Positions 17,836 through 26,700 of a DNA stretch of 64,000 nucleotides are shown here, piece by piece; the stretch's first letter is position 1; the number at the start of each line of letters is the position of its first letter. The notes below the pieces were generated by a model that saw only the letters and a list, made by a program, of their open reading frames with translations, made no database searches and was not told the DNA's origin. The DNA comes from an uncultured Bacteroides sp. (lineage in GTDB: Bacteria > Bacteroidota > Bacteroidia > Bacteroidales > Bacteroidaceae): the NCBI GenBank assembly GCA_900556625.1, contig USPQ01000007.1, forward strand, positions 1-64,000, written 5' to 3'. A program made the position numbers and the translations under genes.

Positions 17836-19326
17836 ATGAAATATACATTATTGAGTCTAGGCTTAGTGGCTTTTTTCTCATTGTCGGCATGTGATGACGG
17901 CAAGGTATTTGGTGATGGGCTGGATGAAAAGACACTAATCTCCGAGATTGAATTGACCAATGTGGAGAATGGAAAATTAACATTGGCTGCAACTGTAGAT
18001 TATACAGACTCTTTGATTACTTATAAATATTCTCCGGAACAACCGAGTAACCCTAAGGTTAAATGGACATCATCGAATGAAAAAGTAGCTACTGTGTCAC
18101 AGGATGGACTTGTGCATGCTGTAAGTGCAGGTAAGGCAAATATTATGATTACTCCGGAAGTAGGCTTTGGTGCAACAGCTCTTTTTGAATTGACTGTTGT
18201 GCCTGAATTTAAGCCGATTACAGATTTTGAATTTACGGAAGCCGATAAGGCTGAGCTATTTGCTTCAGAAGAAAGGACATTGAAACCAACTATTCTTCCG
18301 GCAGACCGTACTTATTCTACGATAACATGGAAAAGTAGTGATACGTCTATTGCGACTGTAACGAAAGATGGTGTAGTGAGAGGCGTTGATGGTGGAGAAG
18401 AGGGAAGAACTGTTACCATTACTGCTGTTTCTTTGGATAGAGGAGGGTATGAGGAATCTTTTGAATTAAAGATAATACCGATAATCTATATTGATGAAAT
18501 CACATTCGGGACACAAGAAGATTTGTTGCCGGGTGAAAGTATGAAACTGAACTTTACTACTTCTCCGGAGAATGCGACTGTAGCTTCTTTGACGTGGACT
18601 AGTAGTGATCCGAATGTTGTAGAAGTTAGTGATCAGGGAGTTGTAACTGCCAAGAATTATGGTGAAGTTACTATTATGGCTGCTACAACTATGGGACAGG
18701 AGTTTTCCACAACTGTAAAAGTACCTTATGGGCTGATGAAATATTCATTTGAAACATCATTGTCTCCTTGGTATTTAAAACAGTCTGATGGGTTTACTTC
18801 ATCTGTAGATTTTAAGGATGGAGGAGCAGTTGTGTCAATGAATCCAAATCCTTCGAGAGGAAATTCTTGTCGTGCCGATCTTGTATTAACGGCAAATGGT
18901 AGTTATAAAGATAAAGTGTATTTAAATGTAGGTGTATATAGGTATTTAGCAATAAAAATGATTAGACCTTATGGAGGAAATAAATTGCAAGGAAATGTCA
19001 AATTAGATACACAGTATGGTGCTTATAAAGAAAATGAAGGAAGTGGAAATAATAAATATCAAATTTTGGATGGTGAAGAAACTCCAGGAAGTCCGGAGGT
19101 GTATTATTATGACTTACAAATCGAAAATGCGGTTGGCAATGGGACAAATAAACCTTTCCATACATTCTCACAGACAAAGGAAGAAGAAATAAGGACATTC
19201 CAATTTGTAATGGCTGACTTTAAAGAGGCTAATGGATCAAATACTGAATATACTGTATATTGGGTTCGTACATTTAAGACGTTAGATGATTTGAAAGCTT
19301 TTGTTGAACAAGAAGATAAGAATTGA
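17836..19326 (+). CDS. surface lipoprotein with bacterial Ig-like (Big_2) repeats, SGBP candidate
   Basis: A 496-residue lipoprotein (lipobox LSAC, Cys19). Three Big_2-like repeats occupy about 30-300, each with a VxWTSSNEKVATVSQDGLV-type signature (copies near 75, 170 and 255). A C-terminal domain of about 195 residues, rich in aromatic residues and beta strands, follows and may be the glycan-binding module (similar in position to DUF4979-type domains, which I cannot confirm). Its place directly after susD, 48 bp away, fits a surface glycan-binding protein of the PUL. From about 18,880 on, codon usage is more A/T-rich, which suggests a variable ligand-binding part. Confidence 0.78.
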   Translation: MKYTLLSLGLVAFFSLSACDDGKVFGDGLDEKTLISEIELTNVENGKLTLAATVDYTDSLITYKYSPEQPSNPKVKWTSSNEKVATVSQDGLVHAVSAGKANIMITPEVGFGATALFELTVVPEFKPITDFEFTEADKAELFASEERTLKPTILPADRTYSTITWKSSDTSIATVTKDGVVRGVDGGEEGRTVTITAVSLDRGGYEESFELKIIPIIYIDEITFGTQEDLLPGESMKLNFTTSPENATVASLTWTSSDPNVVEVSDQGVVTAKNYGEVTIMAATTMGQEFSTTVKVPYGLMKYSFETSLSPWYLKQSDGFTSSVDFKDGGAVVSMNPNPSRGNSCRADLVLTANGSYKDKVYLNVGVYRYLAIKMIRPYGGNKLQGNVKLDTQYGAYKENEGSGNNKYQILDGEETPGSPEVYYYDLQIENAVGNGTNKPFHTFSQTKEEEIRTFQFVMADFKEANGSNTEYTVYWVRTFKTLDDLKAFVEQEDKN

Positions 19327-19332
19327 TAAACT

Positions 19333-20688
19333 ATGAGAACAAAAATATATATATTATCAACGATGCTTGCACTCAATTTGAGTGCATGCACCGATATCCA
19401 AGATGGCACTACTGATATTGATTCATGGCCAGCTATAAATGAATATACATTGAATCATCCTTGTATGCTTCATACGGATGCTGATTTTACTTATGTGAAG
19501 TCTAAATTAACTCAGACTCCTTGGAGCGAAGGATTGGATAAATTGAAAAATTCGAGATATTCCTATTCTAATTATACTCCTGAAGCACAAGAGATCTTGG
19601 GACGTATGGATAAAACGAATTGGTCTGCTACATTTCCCGATTGGTGGAATAATTATACTTATTTCTACGAAGATGCGGCAGCAGCTTACCAATTAGCCCT
19701 TCGTTGGAAACTAGAAAATGATTTAGCCTGTGGACAAGCTGCAGTTAGAATCTTGAATGAGTGGGCTACTACTTGCAAAGGACTTGTTCGTGTCAAGAGT
19801 CTTGCCAACGATAGAACGTATGATCCGAATGGAGAAATTGCCGACCCGAATGAATATTTGATTTCTATTAATGTTCATCAGATGGTAAATGCTGCAGAAA
19901 TCATGCGTACAGACGAAACTCTTTTCAAGAAGGATGAATTGGCTGCATTTCAAACAATGGTAAAGAATGTTTTTTATCCGGCTGCTTCTGATTTTCTGGC
20001 TCATAGAGAAAGTTGCAAACAGCACAGTTGGTTAAATTGGGATCTGGCACAGATGACTTCTATTTTGTCTATTGGTATTCTTTGTGATGATCAGGATATG
20101 ATTAATGAGGCTATTCTTTATTTTAAATATGGAGTAGGAAATGGTTGTATTGACAATGCAGTACCTTTTCTTCATCAAGATCCGGATGGTCATGGAATGT
20201 TAGGGCAAGGACAGGAGTCCGGTCGTGATCAGGGTCATGCAACGCTTTGTGTTTCTTTGATGGGAGCATTCTGCCAAATGGCATATAATATCGGTGAGGA
20301 TTTGTTTGCTTATGATGGAAACAAGGTGCTTGCTATGGCTGAATATACGGCTAAATATAATTTGTGGAAAGACTTTGATGATACTTCTTCCACATCAGAT
20401 GAGAAATTTGTGTATCGTAAAAAAGATTTCCCCTATACCTATTATGAGAATTGTAGCTGGCAGTGCCCTGAACTTTCTTCTCAGGAAGAGAATGATAAAT
20501 CGAGAGGTGAAATACGTCCTTGTTGGGCTTTGATTTATAATCATTATAAAACCAAAGGCTTGGATGCATATTATACCAAACAGTTTATGGATGGCATGGG
20601 TGTCGAAGGTGGTGGAGGACATTACGGAAGCACAAGTGGTGGATTTGACCAATTAGGGTTTGGTACACTAATGTACACAAGAGAATAA
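19333..20688 (+). CDS. alginate-lyase-domain lipoprotein, putative polysaccharide lyase
   Basis: A 451-residue protein with signal peptide and lipobox LSAC (Cys19). It has the (alpha/alpha) toroid of the Alginate_lyase domain: repeated helices (AAAYQLALRWKLENDLACG), a KQHSWLNWDLAQM motif analogous to the NHSYW element of such lyases, and a conserved GQESGRDQGHATL segment. The layout resembles PL38-type glucuronan/alginate lyases, but the family call needs a search. It should cut a uronic-acid-containing chain at the surface or in the periplasm. It starts 6 bp after the preceding gene, so it is co-transcribed with susCD. A hairpin follows the stop. Confidence 0.75.
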   Translation: MRTKIYILSTMLALNLSACTDIQDGTTDIDSWPAINEYTLNHPCMLHTDADFTYVKSKLTQTPWSEGLDKLKNSRYSYSNYTPEAQEILGRMDKTNWSATFPDWWNNYTYFYEDAAAAYQLALRWKLENDLACGQAAVRILNEWATTCKGLVRVKSLANDRTYDPNGEIADPNEYLISINVHQMVNAAEIMRTDETLFKKDELAAFQTMVKNVFYPAASDFLAHRESCKQHSWLNWDLAQMTSILSIGILCDDQDMINEAILYFKYGVGNGCIDNAVPFLHQDPDGHGMLGQGQESGRDQGHATLCVSLMGAFCQMAYNIGEDLFAYDGNKVLAMAEYTAKYNLWKDFDDTSSTSDEKFVYRKKDFPYTYYENCSWQCPELSSQEENDKSRGEIRPCWALIYNHYKTKGLDAYYTKQFMDGMGVEGGGGHYGSTSGGFDQLGFGTLMYTRE

Positions 20689-20714
20689 AATATTATTTTC
20701 TAAAAATAATTATG

Positions 20715-20742
20715 AGGGGATTAGGTATTTACCTAATCCCCT
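20715..20742 (+). terminator. hairpin terminator-like structure
   Basis: Perfect 12-bp stem AGGGGATTAGGT / ACCTAATCCCCT with a 4-nt loop, 26 bp after the lyase stop. The downstream sequence is only moderately T-rich, so partial termination before the GH43 gene is likely. Confidence 0.6.
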
Positions 20743-20893
20743 TCGTATATATAAGCAAATAGGTCAGTAAATAGATTGTTTGAAAAGGAAATTAGATTCA
20801 GTTTTCTGAGAGATTAGTTTTATCTATGAGGTAGAAAGAATCTGTTTTTAGGAATAACATTTGAATTTAGAAAAGAATTATTAGTTAGGTACT

Positions 20894-22540
20894 ATGCGTA
20901 AAAAGATTCTGTTTTTAGCAGGAATGATGGTTTGCAGTTCATTGGCAGGCGCACAAGAAATTTCTAAGACCTGGGTGGCTGATAAGGGGAATGGCACTTA
21001 TCAGAACCCGGTTCTTCATGCTGACTATTCAGACCCGGATATCTGTGCGGCCGGAGATGATTTCTATATGACAGCATCCAGTTTTAACTGTATTCCCGGA
21101 ATTCCTATTCTTCATTCCAATGATTTGGTTAATTGGTCGTTAGTAAACTATGCATTACCGGTTCAGGAGCCGGAACCTTTCTTCGATAAGGCACAGCATG
21201 GCAAAGGCGTATGGGCACCGGCCATTCGTTTTCATAACGGAGAATTTTATATTTACTGGGGGGATCCGGATTATGGAATCTATATGATTAAAACTAAAGA
21301 TCCGAAAGGAAAATGGAGCAAGCCTGTATTGGTGAAAGCTGGGAAAGGTATGATTGATGCCACTCCTTTGTGGGACGAAGACGGAAAAGTATATCTGATA
21401 CATGCTTATGCCGGAAGCCGTAGCGGAGTGAATAGTATTCTCGTTATTTGCGAACTGAATGCAGAGGGAACAGAAGTAATTTCCGATCCGGTGATGGTCT
21501 TTGACGGAAATGATGGAAAGAACCATACGGTAGAAGGACCGAAACTTTACAAACGCAACGGATACTACTATATTTTTGCTCCGGCAGGTGGAGTAGCAAC
21601 TGGTTGGCAATTAGTACTTCGCTCGAAGAACATTTACGGCCCTTACGAATCGAAGATCGTAATGGCACAAGGAAAGACGAGTATCAACGGGCCTCATCAA
21701 GGTGGCTGGGTAGACACCAACACTGGAGAATCGTGGTTCGTCCATTTTCAAGATAAAGGTGCTTACGGACGTGTGATTCATCTGAATCCGATGATGTGGG
21801 TAAATGACTGGCCTGTAATCGGAGTGGACAAGGATAAAGACGGTTGCGGTGAACCTGTAACGACTTATAAGAAACCGAATGTAGGAAAGACATATCCGAT
21901 AGCCACTCCGCCGGAGAGTGATGAATTCAATACCCGCCATTTGGGATTACAATGGCAATGGCATGCCAATAAAAAAGACACTTACGGGTTTACTACCGAT
22001 TTGGGATTTATCCGTCTTTATGCAGGCAGCCTTTCGAAAGAGTTTGTGAACTTCTGGGAAGTTCCTAATCTGCTGATGCAAAAGTTTCCGGCTGAAGAAT
22101 TTACAGCTACGACCAAGCTGACATTTACTGCCAAGCAGGATAGGGAACAAACCGGAATCATTGTGATGGGATGGGATTATAGCTATCTCTCCATTCGTAA
22201 GGCGGGAGATCAGTTTATTCTGCAACAAGCAGTCTGCAAGGATGCGGAACAGCAAAATCCCGAACAGATAAAAGAATTGGCAAATATTCCAGTAAAATAT
22301 TTGAAGATGCCGGGAGTAGCAGATAATGAGTGGCAAACAGTTTACTTGCAAGTAAAGGTTCGTAAAGGAGCCGTTTGTACATTCGCTTATAGTCTGGACG
22401 GAAAGAAATACACGACAGTGGGAGAGCCTTTCACAGCCCGACAAGGCAAATGGATCGGAGCCAAAGTTGGAGTATTTTGTGTAACTCCGAATGAGGGCAA
22501 TCGTGGATGGGCGGATGTAGACTGGTTCAGAGTCAATTAA
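20894..22540 (+). CDS. GH43 family glycoside hydrolase (arabinofuranosidase/xylosidase type)
   Basis: A 548-residue secreted enzyme (signal peptide MRKKILFLAGMMVCSSLAGAQ). A five-bladed propeller occupies about 35-330, with catalytic base Asp47 in YSDPDI, transition-state Asp155 in GMIDATPLWD and general acid Glu214 in HTVEGPKL. A C-terminal beta-sandwich of about 190 residues (from SDEFNTRHLGLQWQWHAN) is typical of GH43 enzymes with a DUF1349/CBM-like domain, as in subfamily 12. All catalytic residues are present. It probably removes arabinose or xylose side chains from imported oligosaccharides. It is separated from the susCD operon by about 200 bp with a hairpin and may have its own promoter. 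Confidence 0.9.
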   Translation: MRKKILFLAGMMVCSSLAGAQEISKTWVADKGNGTYQNPVLHADYSDPDICAAGDDFYMTASSFNCIPGIPILHSNDLVNWSLVNYALPVQEPEPFFDKAQHGKGVWAPAIRFHNGEFYIYWGDPDYGIYMIKTKDPKGKWSKPVLVKAGKGMIDATPLWDEDGKVYLIHAYAGSRSGVNSILVICELNAEGTEVISDPVMVFDGNDGKNHTVEGPKLYKRNGYYYIFAPAGGVATGWQLVLRSKNIYGPYESKIVMAQGKTSINGPHQGGWVDTNTGESWFVHFQDKGAYGRVIHLNPMMWVNDWPVIGVDKDKDGCGEPVTTYKKPNVGKTYPIATPPESDEFNTRHLGLQWQWHANKKDTYGFTTDLGFIRLYAGSLSKEFVNFWEVPNLLMQKFPAEEFTATTKLTFTAKQDREQTGIIVMGWDYSYLSIRKAGDQFILQQAVCKDAEQQNPEQIKELANIPVKYLKMPGVADNEWQTVYLQVKVRKGAVCTFAYSLDGKKYTTVGEPFTARQGKWIGAKVGVFCVTPNEGNRGWADVDWFRVN

Positions 22541-22581
22541 AAATTAAGAATTAGAAATTAAAGTAGATATATCAGATTAAG

Positions 22582-23802
22582 ATGAAAAAGATTGTAGTAG
22601 GTCTGGCTGTGGTGTTAGGTTTCTGTACGTGTGCTCATCAGCCTTCCGGTACATTGGATGTGAATAAGGCATTGGACTACTGCGCAAAGCAGACACAACG
22701 TACACTTACGGAACTGAAAACAGATTCCGGAATTGACTATACGATGATGCCGCGCAATATCATGGCTGACGAACAACATTGGAATTGTCGTAAGGCGACG
22801 AAGGAGGAGTGGTGTGCTGGTTTTTGGCCAGGAGTACTTTGGTATGATTACGAATATACAAAAGATAAGCAAGTGTTGGAAGAAGCGGAGAATTTCACTC
22901 ACTCATTGAAGTTTCTTTCTCATATTCCAGCTTACGATCACGATTTGGGATTTCTTGTATTTTGTAGCTACGGAAATGGTTACCGCCTGACCAAGAATCC
23001 GGCATATAAACAGGTGATATTGGACACTGCCGATACATTGGCTACCTTGTTCAATCCAATTGTAGGAACAATTCTTTCATGGCCTCGTGAGGTAGAACCG
23101 CGTAATTGGCCTCACAATACAATCATGGACAATATGATTAATCTGGAAATGCTTTTCTGGGCAGCTAAGAATGGCGGTAATCCTTATTTGTATGACATTG
23201 CCGTGTCTCATGCGGACAAAACGATGAAAAGCCAGTTCCGTCCTGATTATACTTCTTATCATGTGGCTGTATATGATACAATCACAGGCAATCTGATTAA
23301 AGGTGTTACTCACCAGGGATATGCAGATAGTACAATGTGGGCGCGTGGACAAGCATGGGCTATTTATGGATATACTGTGGTCTATCGTGAGACAAAAGAT
23401 CCTAAATACTTGGATTTTGCTCAGAAGGTAACGGATGTTTATTTGGATAGACTCCCTGAGGATAAAGTTCCTTATTGGGATTTTGATGATCCGAGTATAC
23501 CGGATGCTCCCCGTGATGCTTCGGCAGGAGCGGTGGTTGCTTCTGCTTTGCTCGAATTGTCTACCTATCTTCCTAATGGAACAGGAAAACGTTATAAGGA
23601 TGCGGCAATCGAGATGTTGACGAGTCTCAGCTCCGACAGTTACCAGAGTGGTGAAAGTAAACCTTCTTTCTTGCTTCATAGTGTAGGACACTGGCCGAAT
23701 CACTCGGAAATAGACGCTTCTATCATTTATGCTGATTACTATTATATCGAAGCGTTGTTGAGGTTGAAACGTCTGCAAGAAGGATACGGAGTGCTTGGAT
23801 AA
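22582..23802 (+). CDS. GH88 unsaturated glucuronyl hydrolase-like lipoprotein
   Basis: A 406-residue protein with lipobox-like CTC at residues 15-17 after a short leader. It is an (alpha/alpha)6 barrel of family GH88: WCAGFWPGVLWY, catalytic Asp121 in HDLGF and Asp183 in MDNMINLEML, spaced as in Bacillus UGL (Asp88, Asp149), and the WARGQAWAIYGY and PYWDFDDPSIPDAPRDASAGA motifs. GH88 enzymes hydrate the double bond of the 4,5-unsaturated uronic acid left by polysaccharide lyases and release it. Its presence beside two lyase-like genes is the strongest clue that this PUL uses a lyase pathway. A strong terminator follows. Confidence 0.92.
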   Translation: MKKIVVGLAVVLGFCTCAHQPSGTLDVNKALDYCAKQTQRTLTELKTDSGIDYTMMPRNIMADEQHWNCRKATKEEWCAGFWPGVLWYDYEYTKDKQVLEEAENFTHSLKFLSHIPAYDHDLGFLVFCSYGNGYRLTKNPAYKQVILDTADTLATLFNPIVGTILSWPREVEPRNWPHNTIMDNMINLEMLFWAAKNGGNPYLYDIAVSHADKTMKSQFRPDYTSYHVAVYDTITGNLIKGVTHQGYADSTMWARGQAWAIYGYTVVYRETKDPKYLDFAQKVTDVYLDRLPEDKVPYWDFDDPSIPDAPRDASAGAVVASALLELSTYLPNGTGKRYKDAAIEMLTSLSSDSYQSGESKPSFLLHSVGHWPNHSEIDASIIYADYYYIEALLRLKRLQEGYGVLG

Positions 23803-23835
23803 TAAGGCTCTTTTGAATACTGGTAAGAATAATAA

Positions 23836-23875
23836 ATGCTCTGCAAGAAAGATTTATTCGTTGCAGAGCATTTTT
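23836..23875. terminator. bidirectional rho-independent terminator
   Basis: Perfect 11-bp stem ATGCTCTGCAA / TTGCAGAGCAT (23836-23846, 23861-23871) with a T-run on the plus side and A residues before the left arm. It ends the PUL and probably also the convergent NlpE-like gene. Confidence 0.8.
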
Positions 23876-23896
23876 ACTGGTTAGGTTTAGGGCTAT

Positions 23897-24373
23897 TTAT
23901 TGTTTTACCTTAATGATGTCATAATTCAAATCACTAACGGCTTCCTGTAGGCTGTCATTTACCAATCGAAGAGTTGTATCATTCACAATTACGAAATACA
24001 TGGGAGCTTCACCACTTTTCGGGGTTAATTTGACTGCAGTAACAGGTTTTTTGTTTACCACCTTATGTATTGTCTGTTGCTTTCCATTGGAAGTGAAAGT
24101 CTTGTTCTGACCTTGGCCTTGAGCGTCCAGGTAAGTCATATCCAGTGTGTAAGTAGTATCAACACCATCAGTTGCAGCATTCAGGGTTAACACATAATCG
24201 ATACCCGGACCATCGGCAGCAGGAAGAGTACCGGCATAGACTTCTGTCATTTCGGTAATCGGAGTCATAGCGAGGGCAAGACTGTCTGCTTGTGCCTCTG
24301 CGGCTTTGTTGGCTTTTGATTGGCAAGATGCCAAAGCAGCTACGACGGCTGCTAACATAATTACTTTTTTCAT
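23897..24373 (-). CDS. NlpE-like lipoprotein lacking the CxxC motif
   Basis: A 158-residue lipoprotein (lipobox LASC, Cys17) with the NlpE N-terminal barrel pattern: VYAGTLPAADGPGIDYVLTLN, then YTLDMTYLDAQGQ and further strands. NlpE proteins usually carry a CxxC in the PCADCxGI position; here these residues are Ala52 and Gly55, so thiol or copper chemistry through that motif is lost. The function in Bacteroides is unknown; envelope-stress or copper roles are known only for the E. coli protein. It lies 53 bp downstream of the CorC/HlyC gene on the same strand and may be co-transcribed. Confidence 0.8.
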   Translation of the reverse strand: MKKVIMLAAVVAALASCQSKANKAAEAQADSLALAMTPITEMTEVYAGTLPAADGPGIDYVLTLNAATDGVDTTYTLDMTYLDAQGQGQNKTFTSNGKQQTIHKVVNKKPVTAVKLTPKSGEAPMYFVIVNDTTLRLVNDSLQEAVSDLNYDIIKVKQ

Positions 24374-24426
24374 TGCTAAGTGCTTTAAGTTAATATAAAT
24401 ATAGTGAGCTATCGCTCGGTTTTACT

Positions 24427-25713
24427 TTATTCCTCTTCCCGTTTGATGACAAGTAGTTTGTCTACTCGTCCCCGATCCATATCCACTACTTCGAATTGCA
24501 GATTCTTGTATGTGAAGATGTCTCCGGCTTTCGGGATACGACCAATCAGGAACATTGCCAGTCCGCCTAAAGTTGTGAAGTCTTCGGATTTCAGGTTTTC
24601 GTATGATAAAATTCCCATCTCTTCCATAAAATCGTCAATGTTCATTGAAGCTTCTACCAACATCGAACCATCCTGCCTTGTGACGATTTCTTCTTCTTCC
24701 GTTTCGTCCTCTTCAAGGATGTCTCCGAAGATACTTTCCGTCAGGTCGTGCAGTGTGATAATACCTTCCGTACTACCATACTCGTTAACAACAACTCCGA
24801 ACTTGTTTTTGTTCTTCTTAAATAGCTCTAAAACTTTATTTGCATACAAACTTTCCGGAATAAAGAGAGGGGGACGGGCTATTTCACATAAGTTAAACTT
24901 CTGCTGGTTACCGACCATCAGGATAATATCTTTCACGGACACTACACCGATAATCTCATCTTTCCGTTCGTCTACCAATAGATATTTGCTGTAATGTTCC
25001 TCTTCGATCACTTTCATTACCTTTTCCCGCGTATCATCCGGATGAAGGATAATGAGATCCCTGCGGTGTGTCATCAACTCATTGGCTCGCTTGTCCGAGA
25101 AGCGGAACACATCACGTATCATTTCCGTTTCCTCTTTGTCAATCACACCCTGTTCCGAGCTTTGGTGAAGAATCATCTTAATCTCCTCCTGTGTCATAGG
25201 GCGTTCTTCACTTTTCAGACCGATGAGCTTATTCAACAAACGGGTGGATATACTGAGTAACCAGACAAAGGGGTAGGAGACTTTTGTCAGCAGAATCATA
25301 ATCGGACTGAATAAGATGGCATATTTCTCCGGATTACTAAGAGCAATGGATTTAGGGACCAATTCTCCGATAATGAGAGAAAGATAGGTAATGACTGCTA
25401 CCGTAGTAATCATGGCAAGATTATGCGCATAAGCTTCAGCTCCCGGAATAAGGGAGAATAGAGGAACGAGATCATCGGCAATGGCTACTCCACCATACGC
25501 ACCGGATACGATACCGATCAGGGTAATACCTATCTGGATGGTGGATAAGAACTTTTCCGGTTCTTCCAACTGTTTCAGAACTCCGCGTGCGGATTTGTTA
25601 CCTTTAGCGACAAGTGTTTCAAGACGTGCTTTGCTGGATGATACCAGCGCAATTTCATACATGGCAAAAATGCCATTCAGTATGAGTAAGAAAAGAATTA
25701 TAAGAAATTCCAT
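24427..25713 (-). CDS. CNNM/CorC (HlyC) family membrane protein with CBS domains
   Basis: A 428-residue protein: DUF21/CNNM transmembrane domain (about 1-190, opening with MEFLIILFLLILNGIFAMYEIALVSS), a pair of CBS domains (about 205-325, including ELMTHRRDLIIL and EIIGVVSVKDIILMV), and a C-terminal CorC_HlyC domain (about 345-425, ending FEVVDMDRGRVDKLLV). Members are divalent-cation (Mg/Co) efflux proteins or, in Bacteroidetes, relatives of the gliding-associated GldE. The old name hemolysin is misleading. Located in the inner membrane with cytosolic CBS and CorC parts. The gene is followed by the NlpE-like lipoprotein. Confidence 0.9.
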   Translation of the reverse strand: MEFLIILFLLILNGIFAMYEIALVSSSKARLETLVAKGNKSARGVLKQLEEPEKFLSTIQIGITLIGIVSGAYGGVAIADDLVPLFSLIPGAEAYAHNLAMITTVAVITYLSLIIGELVPKSIALSNPEKYAILFSPIMILLTKVSYPFVWLLSISTRLLNKLIGLKSEERPMTQEEIKMILHQSSEQGVIDKEETEMIRDVFRFSDKRANELMTHRRDLIILHPDDTREKVMKVIEEEHYSKYLLVDERKDEIIGVVSVKDIILMVGNQQKFNLCEIARPPLFIPESLYANKVLELFKKNKNKFGVVVNEYGSTEGIITLHDLTESIFGDILEEDETEEEEIVTRQDGSMLVEASMNIDDFMEEMGILSYENLKSEDFTTLGGLAMFLIGRIPKAGDIFTYKNLQFEVVDMDRGRVDKLLVIKREEE

Positions 25714-25827
25714 AAATGGATTAAAATGGTTATTGCTTCGAAATTACATGAAATCAAGACACTATGCAAATCTGTGTAATAGATTAATGATTTTTTAATA
25801 CTAGTGGATTCTTTTTATCGGAAAAAG

Positions 25828-25870
25828 AAAAGGAGATACAAAGGTTGTAAAACCAACGTATCTCCTTTTT
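25828..25870 (-). terminator. terminator after M48 peptidase gene
   Basis: 12-bp stem AAAAGGAGATAC / GTATCTCCTTTT, flanked by T-rich sequence on both strands, just beyond the M48 stop. It separates the M48/TonB-receptor operon from the CorC gene. Confidence 0.7.
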
Positions 25871-25895
25871 CCGTCCAATTCAGGAAGGATGTCTG

Positions 25896-26681
25896 TTATT
25901 TTTTAGCATAAGTATCCGCCTTTGCTTTGGCTCGCTCGATTCGCTTCATTGTATCGGGATGTGAAGAGAACATCTTTTGGAGATAAGAAGGCTTTTCTGC
26001 ACCTTCTGAGAGTTTTGCCAGCTTGGTCAGCGAATTAGCCATGGCATAAGGGTCGATACCATTCTTTACACAGAACTCTACACCATAATCGTCGGCTTCG
26101 CCTTCTTGTTTTTGTGAATATTGCGCACCTGCCAATGCTTCGGCCATAGCTCCGAGTTCAGAGTCGGTCAGTTTGGCAACCTTGTCGCTGGTAGCACCAG
26201 CTGCATTCTTTACAGCCGAACGAAGGTAGGCGTTCTTCATGGCGTCTTTTGAATCGGTATGAACTACATGACCGATTTCGTGACCTACTACGGCCATGAC
26301 TTCTTCGTCAGTCATTACATCCATTAGTCCGGCACAGATACGTACACTACCGTCACCACAGGCAAATGCATTGATATCTACTACTTCATATACGCCGAAG
26401 TTCAGTTTTAGCCCGTCTACTTCTTTAATATGACCGGTCAGTTTTTCCAGGCGTTTGCCGTATTCCGTATCCGGTTTGGTCAATGGATTGTGAGTGTCCA
26501 TCCATTCCATGTATTCCTTACTCATGTTGGCAATATCGGCATCAGATAATGTTACGGCTGATACTACGTCTTTGCCGGCTTGTAATGCTTTCCCTAAATT
26601 AAACTTTTTACCGAACTGTGCAGATGCTGTCATGCCCATTCCTAAGAGGATAAAGGCGATCATAGTAATTTGTCTTTTCAT
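25896..26681 (-). CDS. secreted M48-family zinc metallopeptidase
   Basis: A 261-residue protein starting at MKRQITMIAF (an upstream TTA-rich extension to 26711 overlaps the receptor gene and is less likely). A signal peptide to about residue 22 precedes the peptidase. The zinc site HEIGH lies in VVGHEIGHVVHTDS, and the third ligand is in QEGEADDYG. A C-terminal SSHPDTMKRIERAK matches M48 proteins such as LoiP/YggG. It is probably a periplasmic protease involved in envelope quality control. It starts 19 bp after the stop of the TonB-dependent receptor gene, so the two form an operon. Confidence 0.9.
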   Translation of the reverse strand: MKRQITMIAFILLGMGMTASAQFGKKFNLGKALQAGKDVVSAVTLSDADIANMSKEYMEWMDTHNPLTKPDTEYGKRLEKLTGHIKEVDGLKLNFGVYEVVDINAFACGDGSVRICAGLMDVMTDEEVMAVVGHEIGHVVHTDSKDAMKNAYLRSAVKNAAGATSDKVAKLTDSELGAMAEALAGAQYSQKQEGEADDYGVEFCVKNGIDPYAMANSLTKLAKLSEGAEKPSYLQKMFSSHPDTMKRIERAKAKADTYAKK

Positions 26682-26700
26682 ACTTTTAAAGGTTTTTATA

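Noticed and set aside
19333..20688. Naming the PUL as an alginate utilization locus
   Set aside because: The domain name does not fix the substrate, and GH127/GH43 side-chain enzymes do not fit alginate.
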